The notes: generated from the letters alone by a model not told the origin. Positions 1 through 9,797 are shown, counted from the first letter of the stretch. The stretch: DNA of 64,000 nt from Microbulbifer pacificus (GCF_033723955.1 NZ_CP137555.1:3340001-3404000); one strand, 5' to 3'. A program made the numbers and translations.

Positions 1-1
1 G

Positions 2-166
2 ATCAACCTGAGCGGCATCTACATGGTGGATGAGAAGAAGCTGGGTGAAATGAGCGAAGAAGACTTCGCGGATTTCCGTAAGCGTGGTTTCCTTGCTCCG
101 CTGTACGCGCAGCTGGGCTCCATGCATCAGTTTTCCCGTCTGGCCAAAATGCAGGCTGGTGCCTGA
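2..166 (+). CDS. SapC-family protein, C-terminal fragment (5' end outside window)
   Basis: Only the last 54 codons and the TGA stop are in the window; the open frame runs in from the left edge. The visible tail, with a segment reading GIYMVDEKKL, then an acidic stretch, then LYAQLGSMHQFSRLAKM, resembles the C-terminus of SapC-family proteins, where a 'L(Y/F)RIDEEKL...LRKRGALPLIYAHLLSL' type ending is typical. SapC-family genes commonly sit beside tryptophan-halogenase-like genes and TonB receptors in marine Proteobacteria, and the next two genes here are halogenases, which supports the call. The biochemical role of these standalone SapC proteins is not established. Assignment is from a short tail and the context only. 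Confidence 0.6.
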   Translation: MNLSGIYMVDEKKLGEMSEEDFADFRKRGFLAPLYAQLGSMHQFSRLAKMQAGA

Positions 167-188
167 TCGTTGAATCCTGTCCGTTATT

Positions 189-1754
189 ATGACTATCGAT
201 TGCGGTGATCAAATCAAGCGTGTTTTGGTAGTCGGGGGTGGCACAGCTGGCTGGTTGTCGGCGTGCCACCTTGCCAAAAAACTTGGCGCGTCTTCGTCTG
301 CTGGTGTTCAAGTAACACTGGTAGAGTCTGAAAATATCCCCACTATTGGTGTCGGTGAAGGCACTGTTCCTGCCATTAGGGAATCACTCCGTTACCTCGG
401 AATTAGTGAAACCGAGTTTGTGCGTGAATGTGACGTCACGTTCAAGCAGGGCATAAAATTTGCGCACTGGGTTCGCCCTTCTGGATCTCCTGGTCCAGAG
501 TTTTATCACCATGTTTTTGACTATCCCGATTGCCGCGTGGGCGATCTGACCTCGCGTTGGCTGCAAATGGATAGTGATCGCAGTTACGTTGATGCCGTGT
601 CCGTACAGGGAGTGATCTGCGATAGGGGGCTTGGCCCAAAAGATATGACGGTGCCTGAATACGAAGGTATCGTGAGCTATGCCTATCACTTAGACGCTGC
701 GAAGTTCGCCAGGCTGTTAACCCGTCATGGTGTGGAAAGGCTTGGTGTGCGGCATGTGCTTGCGGACGTGCAGCAAGTCAGTCGTGACGATTCTGGCGAT
801 ATCGTTTCTGTCTCTACTGTAGCCGGGGAAAAGATAGAGGCGGATCTGTTTGTAGACTGTACCGGGTTCGCCGCATTGCTGCTTGGCGAGTCCATGGGGG
901 TACGGTTTGTCGACAAACGCCACATTCTCTTTGCAGATCACGCATTGGCCGCTCAACTGCCGTATGCCGAAAAAGATACGCCGATCCCGAGTTTTACTAT
1001 ATCGACAGCTCAGGAAAGCGGCTGGACCTGGGATATCGGTCTATCGGAAAGACGTGGCACGGGCTATGTATATTCCAGTGCCCATACGGACCATGATCGC
1101 GCTGAAACCGTATTTCGTCAGTATCTGGGGGATGATGCTGGAAAGTTAAACGTCCGGAAAATCCCCATGCGCGTTGGGCACAGGGAAACCTACTGGAAAA
1201 ACAACTGTGTGGCTATTGGCCTGTCTCAGGGCTTTGTGGAGCCATTAGAGGCCACAGGAATATTGGTTTACGACGCAACCGCGCGGATGTTGGCAGACAC
1301 TTTTCCTGCCTCTCGCTCGGTGATGCCTATTGTGGCCCGACAATTTAATCGAGCCGTTCAGTACGCCTGGGATCGCGTAATTGACTTCATCAAGTTACAT
1401 TACTGTATAAGCCAGCGCAGGGATCACCCTTTTTGGGTCGACAATTGCCTGGAGTCGTCAATTCCAGAGACACTGCAAGAAAAGCTGCAGTTGTGGAAAT
1501 TTCAACCTCCCAGCGCGTATGAGTTTCCGAGCAAATTGGAAATATTCAATCTGGCAAATTACCAATACGTTCTGTACGGCATGGAATTTAAAACAGATAT
1601 CAATCCTATGGTTTCCGGGCGTTACCCGACAATGCCGGATGCCTTGGGCAGAATAAAAGAAATAGCGAATTTTTCCGATCAGTTGCTCGGTAGGCTACCC
1701 GGCCATCGTGCCTTGATTGATAAAATAAAAATGTACGGTTTGCAAAAAATTTAG
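189..1754 (+). CDS. Flavin-dependent tryptophan-halogenase-family protein (copy 1)
   Basis: 521 aa, the usual length for this family. The FAD-binding motif GGGTAGW lies at residues 16-22 and the second flavin segment GVGEGTVP near 54-61. The segment TFKQGIKF carries Lys86, which aligns with the catalytic Lys79 of PrnA. The flavin-halogenase signature appears as WTWDIG at 279-284, keeping both Trp but with Gly in place of the usual Pro of WxWxIP. EPLEATG at 351-357 matches the segment that holds the proposed catalytic Glu. Family members use FADH2, O2 and halide to halogenate indoles or other electron-rich substrates in the cytoplasm; the substrate here cannot be read from sequence. It lies 22 bp after the SapC-family stop and 6 bp before a paralogue. 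No strong Shine-Dalgarno is visible before the chosen ATG. Confidence 0.85.
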   Translation: MTIDCGDQIKRVLVVGGGTAGWLSACHLAKKLGASSSAGVQVTLVESENIPTIGVGEGTVPAIRESLRYLGISETEFVRECDVTFKQGIKFAHWVRPSGSPGPEFYHHVFDYPDCRVGDLTSRWLQMDSDRSYVDAVSVQGVICDRGLGPKDMTVPEYEGIVSYAYHLDAAKFARLLTRHGVERLGVRHVLADVQQVSRDDSGDIVSVSTVAGEKIEADLFVDCTGFAALLLGESMGVRFVDKRHILFADHALAAQLPYAEKDTPIPSFTISTAQESGWTWDIGLSERRGTGYVYSSAHTDHDRAETVFRQYLGDDAGKLNVRKIPMRVGHRETYWKNNCVAIGLSQGFVEPLEATGILVYDATARMLADTFPASRSVMPIVARQFNRAVQYAWDRVIDFIKLHYCISQRRDHPFWVDNCLESSIPETLQEKLQLWKFQPPSAYEFPSKLEIFNLANYQYVLYGMEFKTDINPMVSGRYPTMPDALGRIKEIANFSDQLLGRLPGHRALIDKIKMYGLQKI

Positions 1755-1760
1755 AACGTT

Positions 1761-3287
1761 ATGCAGTCTCACGCCATGAAAGTATTGAATGTTGTAGGTG
1801 GGGGTAGCGCCGGTTGGATGACCGCAATCTACTTGAATCGCTATTTCAATCGAGAGGCGCAAAACTTTCATATCAATGTCATCGAGAGCCCTGATATAGG
1901 GATCATTGGTGTTGGTGAGGCAACCGTCCACAGTATTCGTTTTTTCTTTGGGGCAATGGGGCTTGATGAAGCCGAACTGATGGCGGAGACCAACGCGACC
2001 ATAAAGTCTGGCATCATGTTCCGTAATTGGATGAAGCCTGTCGATGGTGAAGTCCATGAATATTTTCATCCATTTGACCAGCAGCAGCCTGGTGGTTCCG
2101 TAGATATTTCTAGCGCTTGGTTTGTTGGTGAGCGTCATGCGAGGGAGCGTTACGACGAGGGTGTGAGTCTCAACTCCCACTTGATCAAGTGGGGACATTG
2201 CCCAAAAAACATTTCTTCACCTCAATATCAGGCTGTAGCTCCTTATGGATACCACCTGGATGCAACGCTATTGGCGCGGTTTCTGCGGCGCAAAGCGGTT
2301 GAACAGGGCGTTCGACATATAGAAGCGACAGTTACCGATGTGGACGTCGTTTCCGGGAAAATTCTATCGGTGGACACGGATCAGGGGCGCATTGCCGGTG
2401 ACTTTTTTATTGATTGCACCGGGTTTCGTGGGCTTTTGATAGAAAAGTTACAGAGGGATAACTGGATATCTTTCCGGGATGTTCTTCCGTGCGACAAGGC
2501 TGTGGCGATTCAGCGAGATTTACCGGAGGGTGAAACGCCTCGCCCATTTACCGTGGCTACAGCGCTTTCCAGTGGCTGGGCTTGGCAAATTGACCTGGTG
2601 AACCGGCAGGGAAGTGGATATGTCTACGACAGCGAGCGACTGTCGCCCGAAGAAGCGGAAAGCGAGCTAAGGGCGTTCCTGGGTGCTGAGTCCAGTGTAA
2701 TCAAATGCTCACATCTGGATATGAACGTCGGCTGCCGACAGAGTGCCTGGGTTGGAAATTGCGTAGCGATAGGGTTGTCGGGCGGATTTATTGAACCCCT
2801 GGAATCCACAGGCTTGCATATGATTCACCTCGGGGTTGGTCAGCTGGCGACGCATTTGGCTGGGGACGATGGCAGCGCTGAGTTACGCGATTCCTATAAC
2901 GAGAAAATGCGCGGCTTTTATCAGGATCTCAAACAATTCATAGTGCTTCACTACTGCTTATCCAATCGGGACGACAGTGATTTTTGGCGGGGAGCACCTG
3001 CTTCACTGGATGGGTGTGCCTGGCTGAAATCCAAGCTCCCTCTTTGGAAACGTAAAATCTGTGAATATCAGGATTTTGCCGGCAGCTATGCGAGTATTTT
3101 TACCGATACCAATTATCGCTACGTCCTGTATGGGATGCAGCATTATCCGTCACCGCGTTTTGCAATGTCAGAGAATGAAGTTGGCGCGATTTTCTCGCGT
3201 TTTTCCCAGCTTCTGAGCAGGGCAAAATCCGGAACTATGGATCACGAGGAATTTCTTCGGACCGTACACGCCAAAGCTCGAGGTTGA
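1761..3287 (+). CDS. Flavin-dependent tryptophan-halogenase-family protein (copy 2)
   Basis: 508 aa from this ATG; a second ATG at 1776 puts the start directly before the nucleotide-binding strand (MKVLNVVGGGSAGW) and may be the true one. GGGSAGW is at residues 13-19, the Lys equivalent to PrnA Lys79 is Lys82 in ATIKSGIMF, the WxWxIP region reads WAWQID at 273-278 (Pro replaced by Asp), and EPLESTG is present in the C-terminal half. It is a divergent paralogue of the gene just upstream, in the same orientation and almost touching it, so the two are probably cotranscribed with the SapC-family gene. Substrate unknown. The two copies differ at the final motif position, which suggests different substrates rather than a recent duplication. 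Confidence 0.85.
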   Translation: MQSHAMKVLNVVGGGSAGWMTAIYLNRYFNREAQNFHINVIESPDIGIIGVGEATVHSIRFFFGAMGLDEAELMAETNATIKSGIMFRNWMKPVDGEVHEYFHPFDQQQPGGSVDISSAWFVGERHARERYDEGVSLNSHLIKWGHCPKNISSPQYQAVAPYGYHLDATLLARFLRRKAVEQGVRHIEATVTDVDVVSGKILSVDTDQGRIAGDFFIDCTGFRGLLIEKLQRDNWISFRDVLPCDKAVAIQRDLPEGETPRPFTVATALSSGWAWQIDLVNRQGSGYVYDSERLSPEEAESELRAFLGAESSVIKCSHLDMNVGCRQSAWVGNCVAIGLSGGFIEPLESTGLHMIHLGVGQLATHLAGDDGSAELRDSYNEKMRGFYQDLKQFIVLHYCLSNRDDSDFWRGAPASLDGCAWLKSKLPLWKRKICEYQDFAGSYASIFTDTNYRYVLYGMQHYPSPRFAMSENEVGAIFSRFSQLLSRAKSGTMDHEEFLRTVHAKARG

Positions 3288-4340
3288 GTGGTTTCCATGA
3301 AGCACTTGATGGCGCGATATGCCCTCTGGCTGATCTGGTTGTGTGGCTTTTACGGTTGTTGGGCCTTGTATGTGGTGGGTGCGAGCTTATGGCCGGTAGT
3401 CGTCGAGCACTGGCCCATGGCAGCCTCCATGGCGTTTGGCAGTTACGCCGCGGGTTCCACCCCAATGGGCGGCGGTACCGTCGGTTTTCCCATTCTCGTA
3501 CTTCTTTTCGATATGCCGGCAAGTCTCGGCCGGGATTTCAGTTTTGCGGTGCAGTCCATTGGCATGGTCAGTGCCAGCATCTTTATTTTTTGCAGGCGCC
3601 AACTGCTGGCGTGGGCCATGCTCCGCGGCGCTTTGCTCGGCAGCCTGTTTGCGACGCCTTTGGGTATCCTGTTTTTTGCGCCACTGGTGCCGGAACTATG
3701 GGTAAAGCTGGTGTTTGCCGTGATCTGGGGCAGTTTCGGGGTTTTGCACCTGTACCGCCTGCGGGAAATTACCTCCCACGAGCATGGGGGGGATCCGCGC
3801 TGCCCGAAAGATTTTCGGGTGGGGCTGATGTTGGGAGCTGTGGCTGGCTTTGCTGTGGTGTCGGTAACCGGGGTCGGAATCGACATGGTGGTCTATGCGG
3901 CGCTGGTGTTGTTGAGCCGTGTGGACCTGAAGGTGGCAATTCCCACATCGGTTGTGATCATGGCGTTTTCATCCGTAGTGGGTGTAGTAGTGAAAACTCT
4001 CGCGGGTGACTGGCAGCCGGGGGTGTTCGGTAACTGGCTGGCCGCAGCGCCTGTGGTCGCCCTGGGGGCACCCCTGGGGGTGTTCGTGGTTGCGCTGGTG
4101 GGGCGCACGCCGACCCTGCTTGTGGTGGCGCTGCTGTGCGTCGTGCAGTTTGTGTGGACCTGTGCCTCCGAGTGGCAGCTGTTGGGCGTGGCTGGCACCG
4201 TAGTGGCCTTGCTCTCGGTGCTCTTTTGTCTTGGTGGTTTCGAATTGCTGCGTTCGCTGGGGCTGCGCAGAGCGCGTATTCGTGCCGGCGATACAGAGGT
4301 GCATGGTGCCCCCGCCTATACACGGGATCAAATGGCGTAG
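3288..4340 (+). CDS. TSUP (TauE/SafE) family membrane permease
   Basis: 350 aa, strongly hydrophobic throughout, with about eight or nine membrane spans. The segment GSTPMGGGTVGFPILVLLF near residue 50 is the glycine-rich first repeat typical of TSUP proteins, which move sulfite, organosulfonates or related anions across the inner membrane. The GTG start follows the upstream halogenase stop with no gap; an ATG at 3297 is an equally good alternative. The tight packing suggests translation with the halogenase genes. Whether it exports or imports an anion connected with halogenation is unknown. Confidence 0.8.
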   Translation: MVSMKHLMARYALWLIWLCGFYGCWALYVVGASLWPVVVEHWPMAASMAFGSYAAGSTPMGGGTVGFPILVLLFDMPASLGRDFSFAVQSIGMVSASIFIFCRRQLLAWAMLRGALLGSLFATPLGILFFAPLVPELWVKLVFAVIWGSFGVLHLYRLREITSHEHGGDPRCPKDFRVGLMLGAVAGFAVVSVTGVGIDMVVYAALVLLSRVDLKVAIPTSVVIMAFSSVVGVVVKTLAGDWQPGVFGNWLAAAPVVALGAPLGVFVVALVGRTPTLLVVALLCVVQFVWTCASEWQLLGVAGTVVALLSVLFCLGGFELLRSLGLRRARIRAGDTEVHGAPAYTRDQMA

Positions 4341-4411
4341 CGGGGGGATGTTAAGAAATCCTGGGGAAGGGGAATTGTTTGCCGCTGGGCGCAGGCGCAA
4401 GAGTCGGAAAT

Positions 4412-4441
4412 AAAAAAGGCGATCCCGCAAAGGATCGCCTT
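4412..4441 (-). terminator. Intrinsic terminator of the tRNA-Met/tRNA-Gln unit
   Basis: Read on the minus strand: a GGCGATCC/GGGATCGCC hairpin with a short loop followed directly by a run of six T. It starts about 10 nt after the CCA end of tRNA-Gln and so ends the tRNA transcript. Confidence 0.9.
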
Positions 4442-4450
4442 CTCTATATA

Positions 4451-4525
4451 TGGCAGGGGCGGAAGGATTCGAACCTTCGCATGACGGGATCAAAACCCGC
4501 TGCCTTACCGCTTGGCTACGCCCCT
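4451..4525 (-). tRNA. tRNA-Gln(TTG)
   Basis: 75 nt including an encoded CCA. Acceptor stem AGGGGCG/CGCCCCT pairs completely, the T arm reads GAAGGTTCGAATCCTTC, and the anticodon loop TTTTGAT gives anticodon TTG (reads CAA). It lies 37 nt downstream of tRNA-Met on the same strand. A near-identical second copy is at 9723-9797. Confidence 0.97.
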
Positions 4526-4562
4526 GTAAGGCTGCTGCGAGCGCTGTCTCGCAGAAGTAAAG

Positions 4563-4639
<77 letters not shown>

Positions 4640-4669
4640 ACAAACAAACTCGGCTAACCGAGGCCGCGA

Positions 4670-4698
4670 ATAATAGGGAGATGGATTGGGTGTGTCAA
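4670..4698 (-). promoter_or_regulatory. Sigma70 promoter of the tRNA-Met/tRNA-Gln unit
   Basis: On the minus strand a perfect -35 TTGACA (4698-4693) is followed after exactly 17 nt by TATTAT (4675-4670). A GC-rich CGCGGCC discriminator follows, typical of stringently controlled stable-RNA promoters. The predicted start lies some 20-25 nt before the tRNA-Met 5' end. Confidence 0.85.
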
Positions 4699-4756
4699 CA
4701 CTATTTTTACTAAATTAATCAGTGGCTTAGCGCGCGCTGGGTATTTTCGGCGCCAA

Positions 4757-5671
4757 TCAGCGGCCGCGACCGATAGCAGCCAGCAATGAGCCCAGGACCA
4801 CGGTAAACGCACCCAGCCAGCTGATCCAGTTCATCGGTTCCACCTCTATGTAATCGGGCCACAGGGCGCTGATAACGCTGCTGAGGGCCAGTGTCATCAG
4901 GGGAATCAGGGCCAGGGTGGCACTGACCCGGGACGCCTCCCAGGAGGCCATGGCCTTGGCGAAGGCGCCGTAGGCAATCAGGGTGTTTGCGGTGAGAAAC
5001 AGCAGCAGGCCCCAGCCCAGAGTGTCCAGCTGGAGGGCGACAGCGGGTTTGGCCACCGGCAGGAAGCACAGGGTGCCGGCGATGTAGATCAGTGTGAGCA
5101 GGTTGTGGGGGCGGGACTGGGCCACGATCTTTTTCTGGAACAGGCCGTAAACCGCCCAGGTCAGCGCGGCAAATACCACGAGCCCGACGCCGTACAGGTA
5201 CTGGCGATCCTCACCGCTGACCAGCTCCTGGATGCGCAGGTTGAAAAACAGCGAAAAACCAATGCAGACCAGAAGCACTCCTGTCCACTGTCGCGGTGAG
5301 AATCGCTCTCCCAGCCAGATTACGCTGAATACCAGCAGTAACAGGGGCGCGAGTTGAATGAGTACCTGCAGCGCTCCTGCGGTAATGTAATTGAGGCCGG
5401 TGGCGTAGGCGATATAGTTCGCGAGTAGCCCGCCCACTGCCAGTATCGTGTAAGGCAGCAGTTTGCCGCGAAAGAGTTGCCCGAGTTCCAGCTCCCGCTT
5501 CCAGCTGTAATAGGCGACGGCAAACAGTGCTGCGCCAAAAAAGCGGTACCAGGTGATGGTGGTGGAGTCCATGTCGGCGATCAGGCCCTTCATGGCGATG
5601 GGCAGCAGAGCCCACAAAAATGCGGTGGTCAGCGCAAGGGGCAGGCCGACTCTCCAGTTGGATGGGTACAT
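4757..5671 (-). CDS. EamA/DMT-superfamily transporter
   Basis: 304 aa, hydrophobic, with ten predicted membrane spans arranged as two EamA repeats (roughly residues 8-145 and 160-300). The first repeat contains ALLPIAMKGL and WYRFFGAALF, and the repeat end reads ERFSPRQWTGVLLVCIGF, the E-R-x(n)-W-x-G pattern usual at the end of an EamA domain. Members export amino acids, metabolites or drugs across the inner membrane; the substrate is not predictable. It is monocistronic, converging on nothing and lying between the tRNA unit and ychF. Confidence 0.9.
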   Translation of the reverse strand: MYPSNWRVGLPLALTTAFLWALLPIAMKGLIADMDSTTITWYRFFGAALFAVAYYSWKRELELGQLFRGKLLPYTILAVGGLLANYIAYATGLNYITAGALQVLIQLAPLLLLVFSVIWLGERFSPRQWTGVLLVCIGFSLFFNLRIQELVSGEDRQYLYGVGLVVFAALTWAVYGLFQKKIVAQSRPHNLLTLIYIAGTLCFLPVAKPAVALQLDTLGWGLLLFLTANTLIAYGAFAKAMASWEASRVSATLALIPLMTLALSSVISALWPDYIEVEPMNWISWLGAFTVVLGSLLAAIGRGR

Positions 5672-5776
5672 GACAACCTGTGGTGTTGTTGTAAAGGCCT
5701 AGTCGTGAAGACGTAAGTGTGAAGTCTGGTGACGACGGAGGTGCCGCAAAATTTGCTGGCGGAATTCGCCTTGGCT

Positions 5777-5805
5777 TGCGCAGGGCTCTTTGGGAGCCCT
5801 GCGCA
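5777..5805. other. Perfect 12-bp hairpin downstream of ychF
   Basis: TGCGCAGGGCTC, loop TTTGG, GAGCCCTGCGCA: twelve perfect pairs. It lies about 40 nt beyond the ychF stop and roughly 105 nt upstream of the DMT transporter start. There is no T-run on either side, so it may stabilise the ychF mRNA 3' end rather than act as a classic terminator. Confidence 0.6.
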
Positions 5806-5844
5806 GCAGGCCCGGGTTCGGGCCGAAGAGGAAGGAATCGGGGA

Positions 5845-6936
5845 TCAGACGTTGAAGCGGAAGTGCACCACGTCGCCGTCTACCACCACGTATTCTTTGC
5901 CTTCCAGGCGCCATTTGCCGGCCTCTTTGGCGCCAGCCTCGCCCTTGTGGGCGACAAAATCGTTGTAGCTGATCACTTCCGCACGAATGAAGCCCTTTTC
6001 GAAATCCGTGTGGATCTTGCCCGCCGCCTGCGGTGCGGTAGCGCCCTGGGGGATGGTCCAGGCGCGCACTTCCTTCACACCCGCGGTGAAGTAGGTGTGC
6101 AGGCCGAGCAGTTGGTAGCCGGCGCGGATTACGCGGTTAAGACCGGGCTCTTCCATTCCCAGGCCTTCCAGGAATTCCAGTTTCTCGTCGTCGTCCAGTT
6201 CGGCGATTTCGGATTCCAGCTTGTTGCAGATGGGTACCAATACGGCATTTTCTTGTGCGGCGATGGCGGCCACTGCATCCAGGTGCGGGTTGTTCTCGAA
6301 GCCGTCTTCATCCACGTTGGCGATATACATGGTGGGCTTGATGGTGAGCAGGCTCAGCTCGCGCAGATCGGCCAGTTCTTCACTGCTCAGGCCGAAAGAG
6401 CGCAGCGGCTTGGCTTCGTTCAGGTGCGGCTGGATCTTCTCCAGCAGCGCTTTCATGCGGATGGCTTGCTTGTCCTGGCCCTTGGCGGCGCGGCTGTAGC
6501 GCTGCAGTGCCTTCTCCACGGTATCCAGGTCTGCCAATGCCAGTTCGGTGTTGATCACCTCGATATCTGCCACCGGGTGTACACGGTTGGCCACGTGGAT
6601 CACATTGTCGTTTTCGAAGCAGCGCACCACGTGGGCAATGGCGTCGGTCTCGCGGATGTTGGCGAGGAACTTGTTGCCGAGGCCTTCACCCTTGGAGGCA
6701 CCGGCTACGAGACCGGCGATATCGGTGAATTCCATGGTGGTGGGGATCACTTTCTGCGGCTTGACGATCTCCGCCAGCTTGTCGAGGCGCGGGTCCGGTA
6801 CCGGCACAATACCCGCATTAGGCTCGATGGTGCAGAACGGGAAATTCTCCGCGTCGATGCCCGCTTTGGTCAGGGCATTGAACAGGGTGGATTTGCCCAC
6901 GTTGGGCAGGCCGACGATGCCGCAAGTAAAACCCAT
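5845..6936 (-). CDS. ychF: Redox-regulated ATPase YchF (Obg-family)
   Basis: 363 aa, the same length as E. coli YchF. P-loop GLPNVGKS at 9-16, switch region with DIAGL at 72-76, and the G4-equivalent NVDE at 207-210; this NxxE in place of NKxD is why YchF prefers ATP over GTP. The C-terminal TGS domain ends in [13 protein letters not shown]. YchF binds ribosomes and influences leaderless translation and oxidative-stress responses. It is the last gene of a minus-strand run with pth and rplY, 64 bp after pth, the same order as in Pseudomonas. Confidence 0.98.
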   Translation of the reverse strand: MGFTCGIVGLPNVGKSTLFNALTKAGIDAENFPFCTIEPNAGIVPVPDPRLDKLAEIVKPQKVIPTTMEFTDIAGLVAGASKGEGLGNKFLANIRETDAIAHVVRCFENDNVIHVANRVHPVADIEVINTELALADLDTVEKALQRYSRAAKGQDKQAIRMKALLEKIQPHLNEAKPLRSFGLSSEELADLRELSLLTIKPTMYIANVDEDGFENNPHLDAVAAIAAQENAVLVPICNKLESEIAELDDDEKLEFLEGLGMEEPGLNRVIRAGYQLLGLHTYFTAGVKEVRAWTIPQGATAPQAAGKIHTDFEKGFIRAEVISYNDFVAHKGEAGAKEAGKWRLEGKEYVVVDGDVVHFRFNV

Positions 6937-7000
6937 GGTCTGAATCCTGTGGTGGTTTGGGGTGCCGGTAGGTGCACCGCCATTTTAAAAGGGAAAGCTG

Positions 7001-7600
7001 TTATTTGGCGCTGGTGTGCAGTGTCTTCATTGCCCCGTTCCAGTCGCCACTGGCAGCGGTGGGCATGACATCCACCGCGCGGTCGATGGCCTCGGCCAGT
7101 TGATCCTGTTCGGTGCGGGGCGCGCGCTGCAAAACATAATTGGCCACATCGCGGGCGCTGCCCGGGTGGTCGATGCCGAGGCGCAGGCGCATGAAATCGC
7201 GATTGTTGCCGAGCGCAGAGATGATATCGCGCAGGCCATTGTGTCCCCCGTGTCCGCCGCCACTTTTCAGGCGCACGGTGCCGCAAGGGAGGTCCAGCTC
7301 ATCGTGAGCGACCAGAATGGCCTCGGCGGGGATCTTGAAGAAATTCGCCAACGGGCCCACTGCCTGGCCGCTGCGATTCATATAGGTGGTTGGAATCAGC
7401 AGGCGGATTTCCTGGCCGCCGATCCGCACACGGCCGGAGATACCGTGATATTTGCTGTCTGGCGCGAGCTGGGCACCGTGGATACGGGCCAGCTCGGCGA
7501 CAAAGTCGGCCCCGGCATTGTGCCGCGTCCGGTCGTATTCGGGGCCTGGGTTACCCAGGCCCACGATTAACTGGATAGGCGTGTCCGGAGCCTTGCTCAA
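7001..7600 (-). CDS. pth: Peptidyl-tRNA hydrolase
   Basis: 199 aa. [17 protein letters not shown] carries Asn17 and the catalytic His27; the [10 protein letters not shown] segment gives the catalytic Asp, and [13 protein letters not shown] the substrate-binding loop. The enzyme releases peptides from peptidyl-tRNAs that drop off the ribosome. It follows rplY by 31 bp, as in many gammaproteobacteria, and precedes ychF, so the three are probably one transcript. Confidence 0.98.
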   Translation of the reverse strand: MSKAPDTPIQLIVGLGNPGPEYDRTRHNAGADFVAELARIHGAQLAPDSKYHGISGRVRIGGQEIRLLIPTTYMNRSGQAVGPLANFFKIPAEAILVAHDELDLPCGTVRLKSGGGHGGHNGLRDIISALGNNRDFMRLRLGIDHPGSARDVANYVLQRAPRTEQDQLAEAIDRAVDVMPTAASGDWNGAMKTLHTSAK

Positions 7601-7631
7601 GGTACTGTTACCTTAATCGTTGCCGACGGGA

Positions 7632-8255
7632 TTACTCGCCGGACTCTTCGCCTTCCGCTGCAGCAGCTTCGATAGCGCCGCGCGGTTTGTGCACGGAAGC
7701 AACGAGCAGGTCGTGGTCAGCACCGTGGGACAGGTCTACAGACTCAACGCCAGCCGGCAGTTTGATGTCGGAGATGTGGATGTTGCCATCCAGTTCCAGG
7801 TTGGCCAGGTCCACTTCGATGAACTCGGGCAGCTTGGCAGCAGGAGCGCTTACTTCCAGTTCGGTCAGGGTGTGGGAAACGATGCCGCCGGCCTTAACGC
7901 CTTTGCACTTGTCTTCGTTCAGGAAGTGAACAGGCACTTTCACGTGAACTTTGGTGTCGGCGGAAACGCGCTGGAAGTCAATGTGCAGCAGGATGGCTTT
8001 GGCCGGGTGACGCTGCAGGTCGCGCAGGATCACGGTCTCTTCCTTGCCGTCTACGTTCAGGGTCAGAACGGAGGAGAAAACAGCTTCGTTTTCCAGAGCC
8101 TTGAACATGTCTTTCTGCAGCAGAGCGATGTTTTGCGGCTCGGCGTTGCCACCGTAAACGATGGCCGGAACTTTGGATTCCTCACGACGCAGGCGGCGGC
8201 TCGCACCTTTCCCTTCGTCGTTGCGGACGTTGGCGTTCAATTTGAATTCAGACAT
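7632..8255 (-). CDS. rplY: 50S ribosomal protein L25/general stress protein Ctc
   Basis: 207 aa, the long (Ctc-type) form with an N-terminal L25 5S-rRNA-binding domain (GASRRLRREESKVPAIVYGG near residues 16-35) and a C-terminal TL5 beta domain that ends in an acidic Ala/Glu-rich tail (EAAAAEGEESGE). It binds 5S rRNA in the central protuberance of the large subunit. It is about 190 bp downstream of prs and 31 bp before pth. Confidence 0.98.
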   Translation of the reverse strand: MSEFKLNANVRNDEGKGASRRLRREESKVPAIVYGGNAEPQNIALLQKDMFKALENEAVFSSVLTLNVDGKEETVILRDLQRHPAKAILLHIDFQRVSADTKVHVKVPVHFLNEDKCKGVKAGGIVSHTLTELEVSAPAAKLPEFIEVDLANLELDGNIHISDIKLPAGVESVDLSHGADHDLLVASVHKPRGAIEAAAAEGEESGE

Positions 8256-8448
8256 GGGGTAAACCTCGGGTTGTCTGTCCAGAAGGACCTGCGACCGGAA
8301 CCCTCTGGGATTGCTATAAAATGGGCAAAATCTATTGATAGGCCCAATAGTAAACGCCCGGCAGTGCCGGGCGGGCGCGTATTCTAAGGGGAAGCGCCGG
8401 GGATTGCCAGCGCTAAAAGGCGGCCGCTTAAGCCTCAGGGGCGCAATG

Positions 8449-9393
<945 letters not shown>

Positions 9394-9601
9394 TGCGAGT
9401 ACCTTTTTCGTTGGTAGTAGAAGATAGTAGTGAAATTCAGGTGAGTTGCGGAGCGGGAACTGCTTGCAGGATAGTGTGATGCCGTTTCATTGGGCGACCA
9501 TTGGATGCAAGTTTTGATTTGTGGCGAGCTGCCAATTTGTTCCGGCGGGGCCGGAGGCTCCGTAAGCGTCCCGGATGGGGTGGGATGCTAAAAAAAGGAA
9601 A
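9394..9601. other. Leader region between tRNA-Gln tail and prs
   Basis: Together with 9602-9722 this makes a 329-bp non-coding stretch between prs and tRNA-Gln. No convincing gene is present. On the minus strand a run of seven T (complement of 9591-9597) follows the tRNA-like tail and could end the tRNA transcript, although no strong hairpin directly precedes it. A prs promoter must lie here or upstream; none could be picked with confidence. Confidence 0.4.
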
Positions 9602-9677
9602 TGGCAGGGGCGGAAGGATTAGCTTCGCCTGCGTCTCGCTGGTCTCCGCTGGCATTGCCAGCTCCGGCTCGAACCTT
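9602..9677 (-). repeat. tRNA-Gln 3' tail duplicate with enlarged T loop
   Basis: Read on the minus strand: AAGGTTCGA (9677-9669), about 48 nt of insert, then AATCC plus the full acceptor 3' strand and CCA (9620-9602). The last 19 nt are identical to the 3' end of the intact tRNA-Gln 46 nt upstream. The insert contains its own hairpin (GCTGGCAATGCCAGC). No D arm, anticodon arm or 5' acceptor strand is present, so it cannot be a functional tRNA. Confidence 0.75.
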
Positions 9678-9722
9678 TCAGGCTGCTCTGCTTTCGCTAA
9701 ATTTACTGCCAATCTGAAAATA

Positions 9723-9797
9723 TGGCAGGGGCGGAAGGATTCGAACCTTCGCATGACGGGATCAAAACCCGCTGCCTTACCGCTTGGCTACGCCCCT
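9723..9797 (-). tRNA. tRNA-Gln(TTG), second copy
   Basis: 75 nt with encoded CCA; the gene sequence is the same as the copy at 4451-4525, including acceptor stem AGGGGCG/CGCCCCT and anticodon TTG. It begins 12 nt after the ispE stop and has no promoter of its own in that gap, so it is probably processed from an ispE transcript. The ispE-tRNA-Gln-prs order is the one found in Pseudomonas. Confidence 0.97.
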
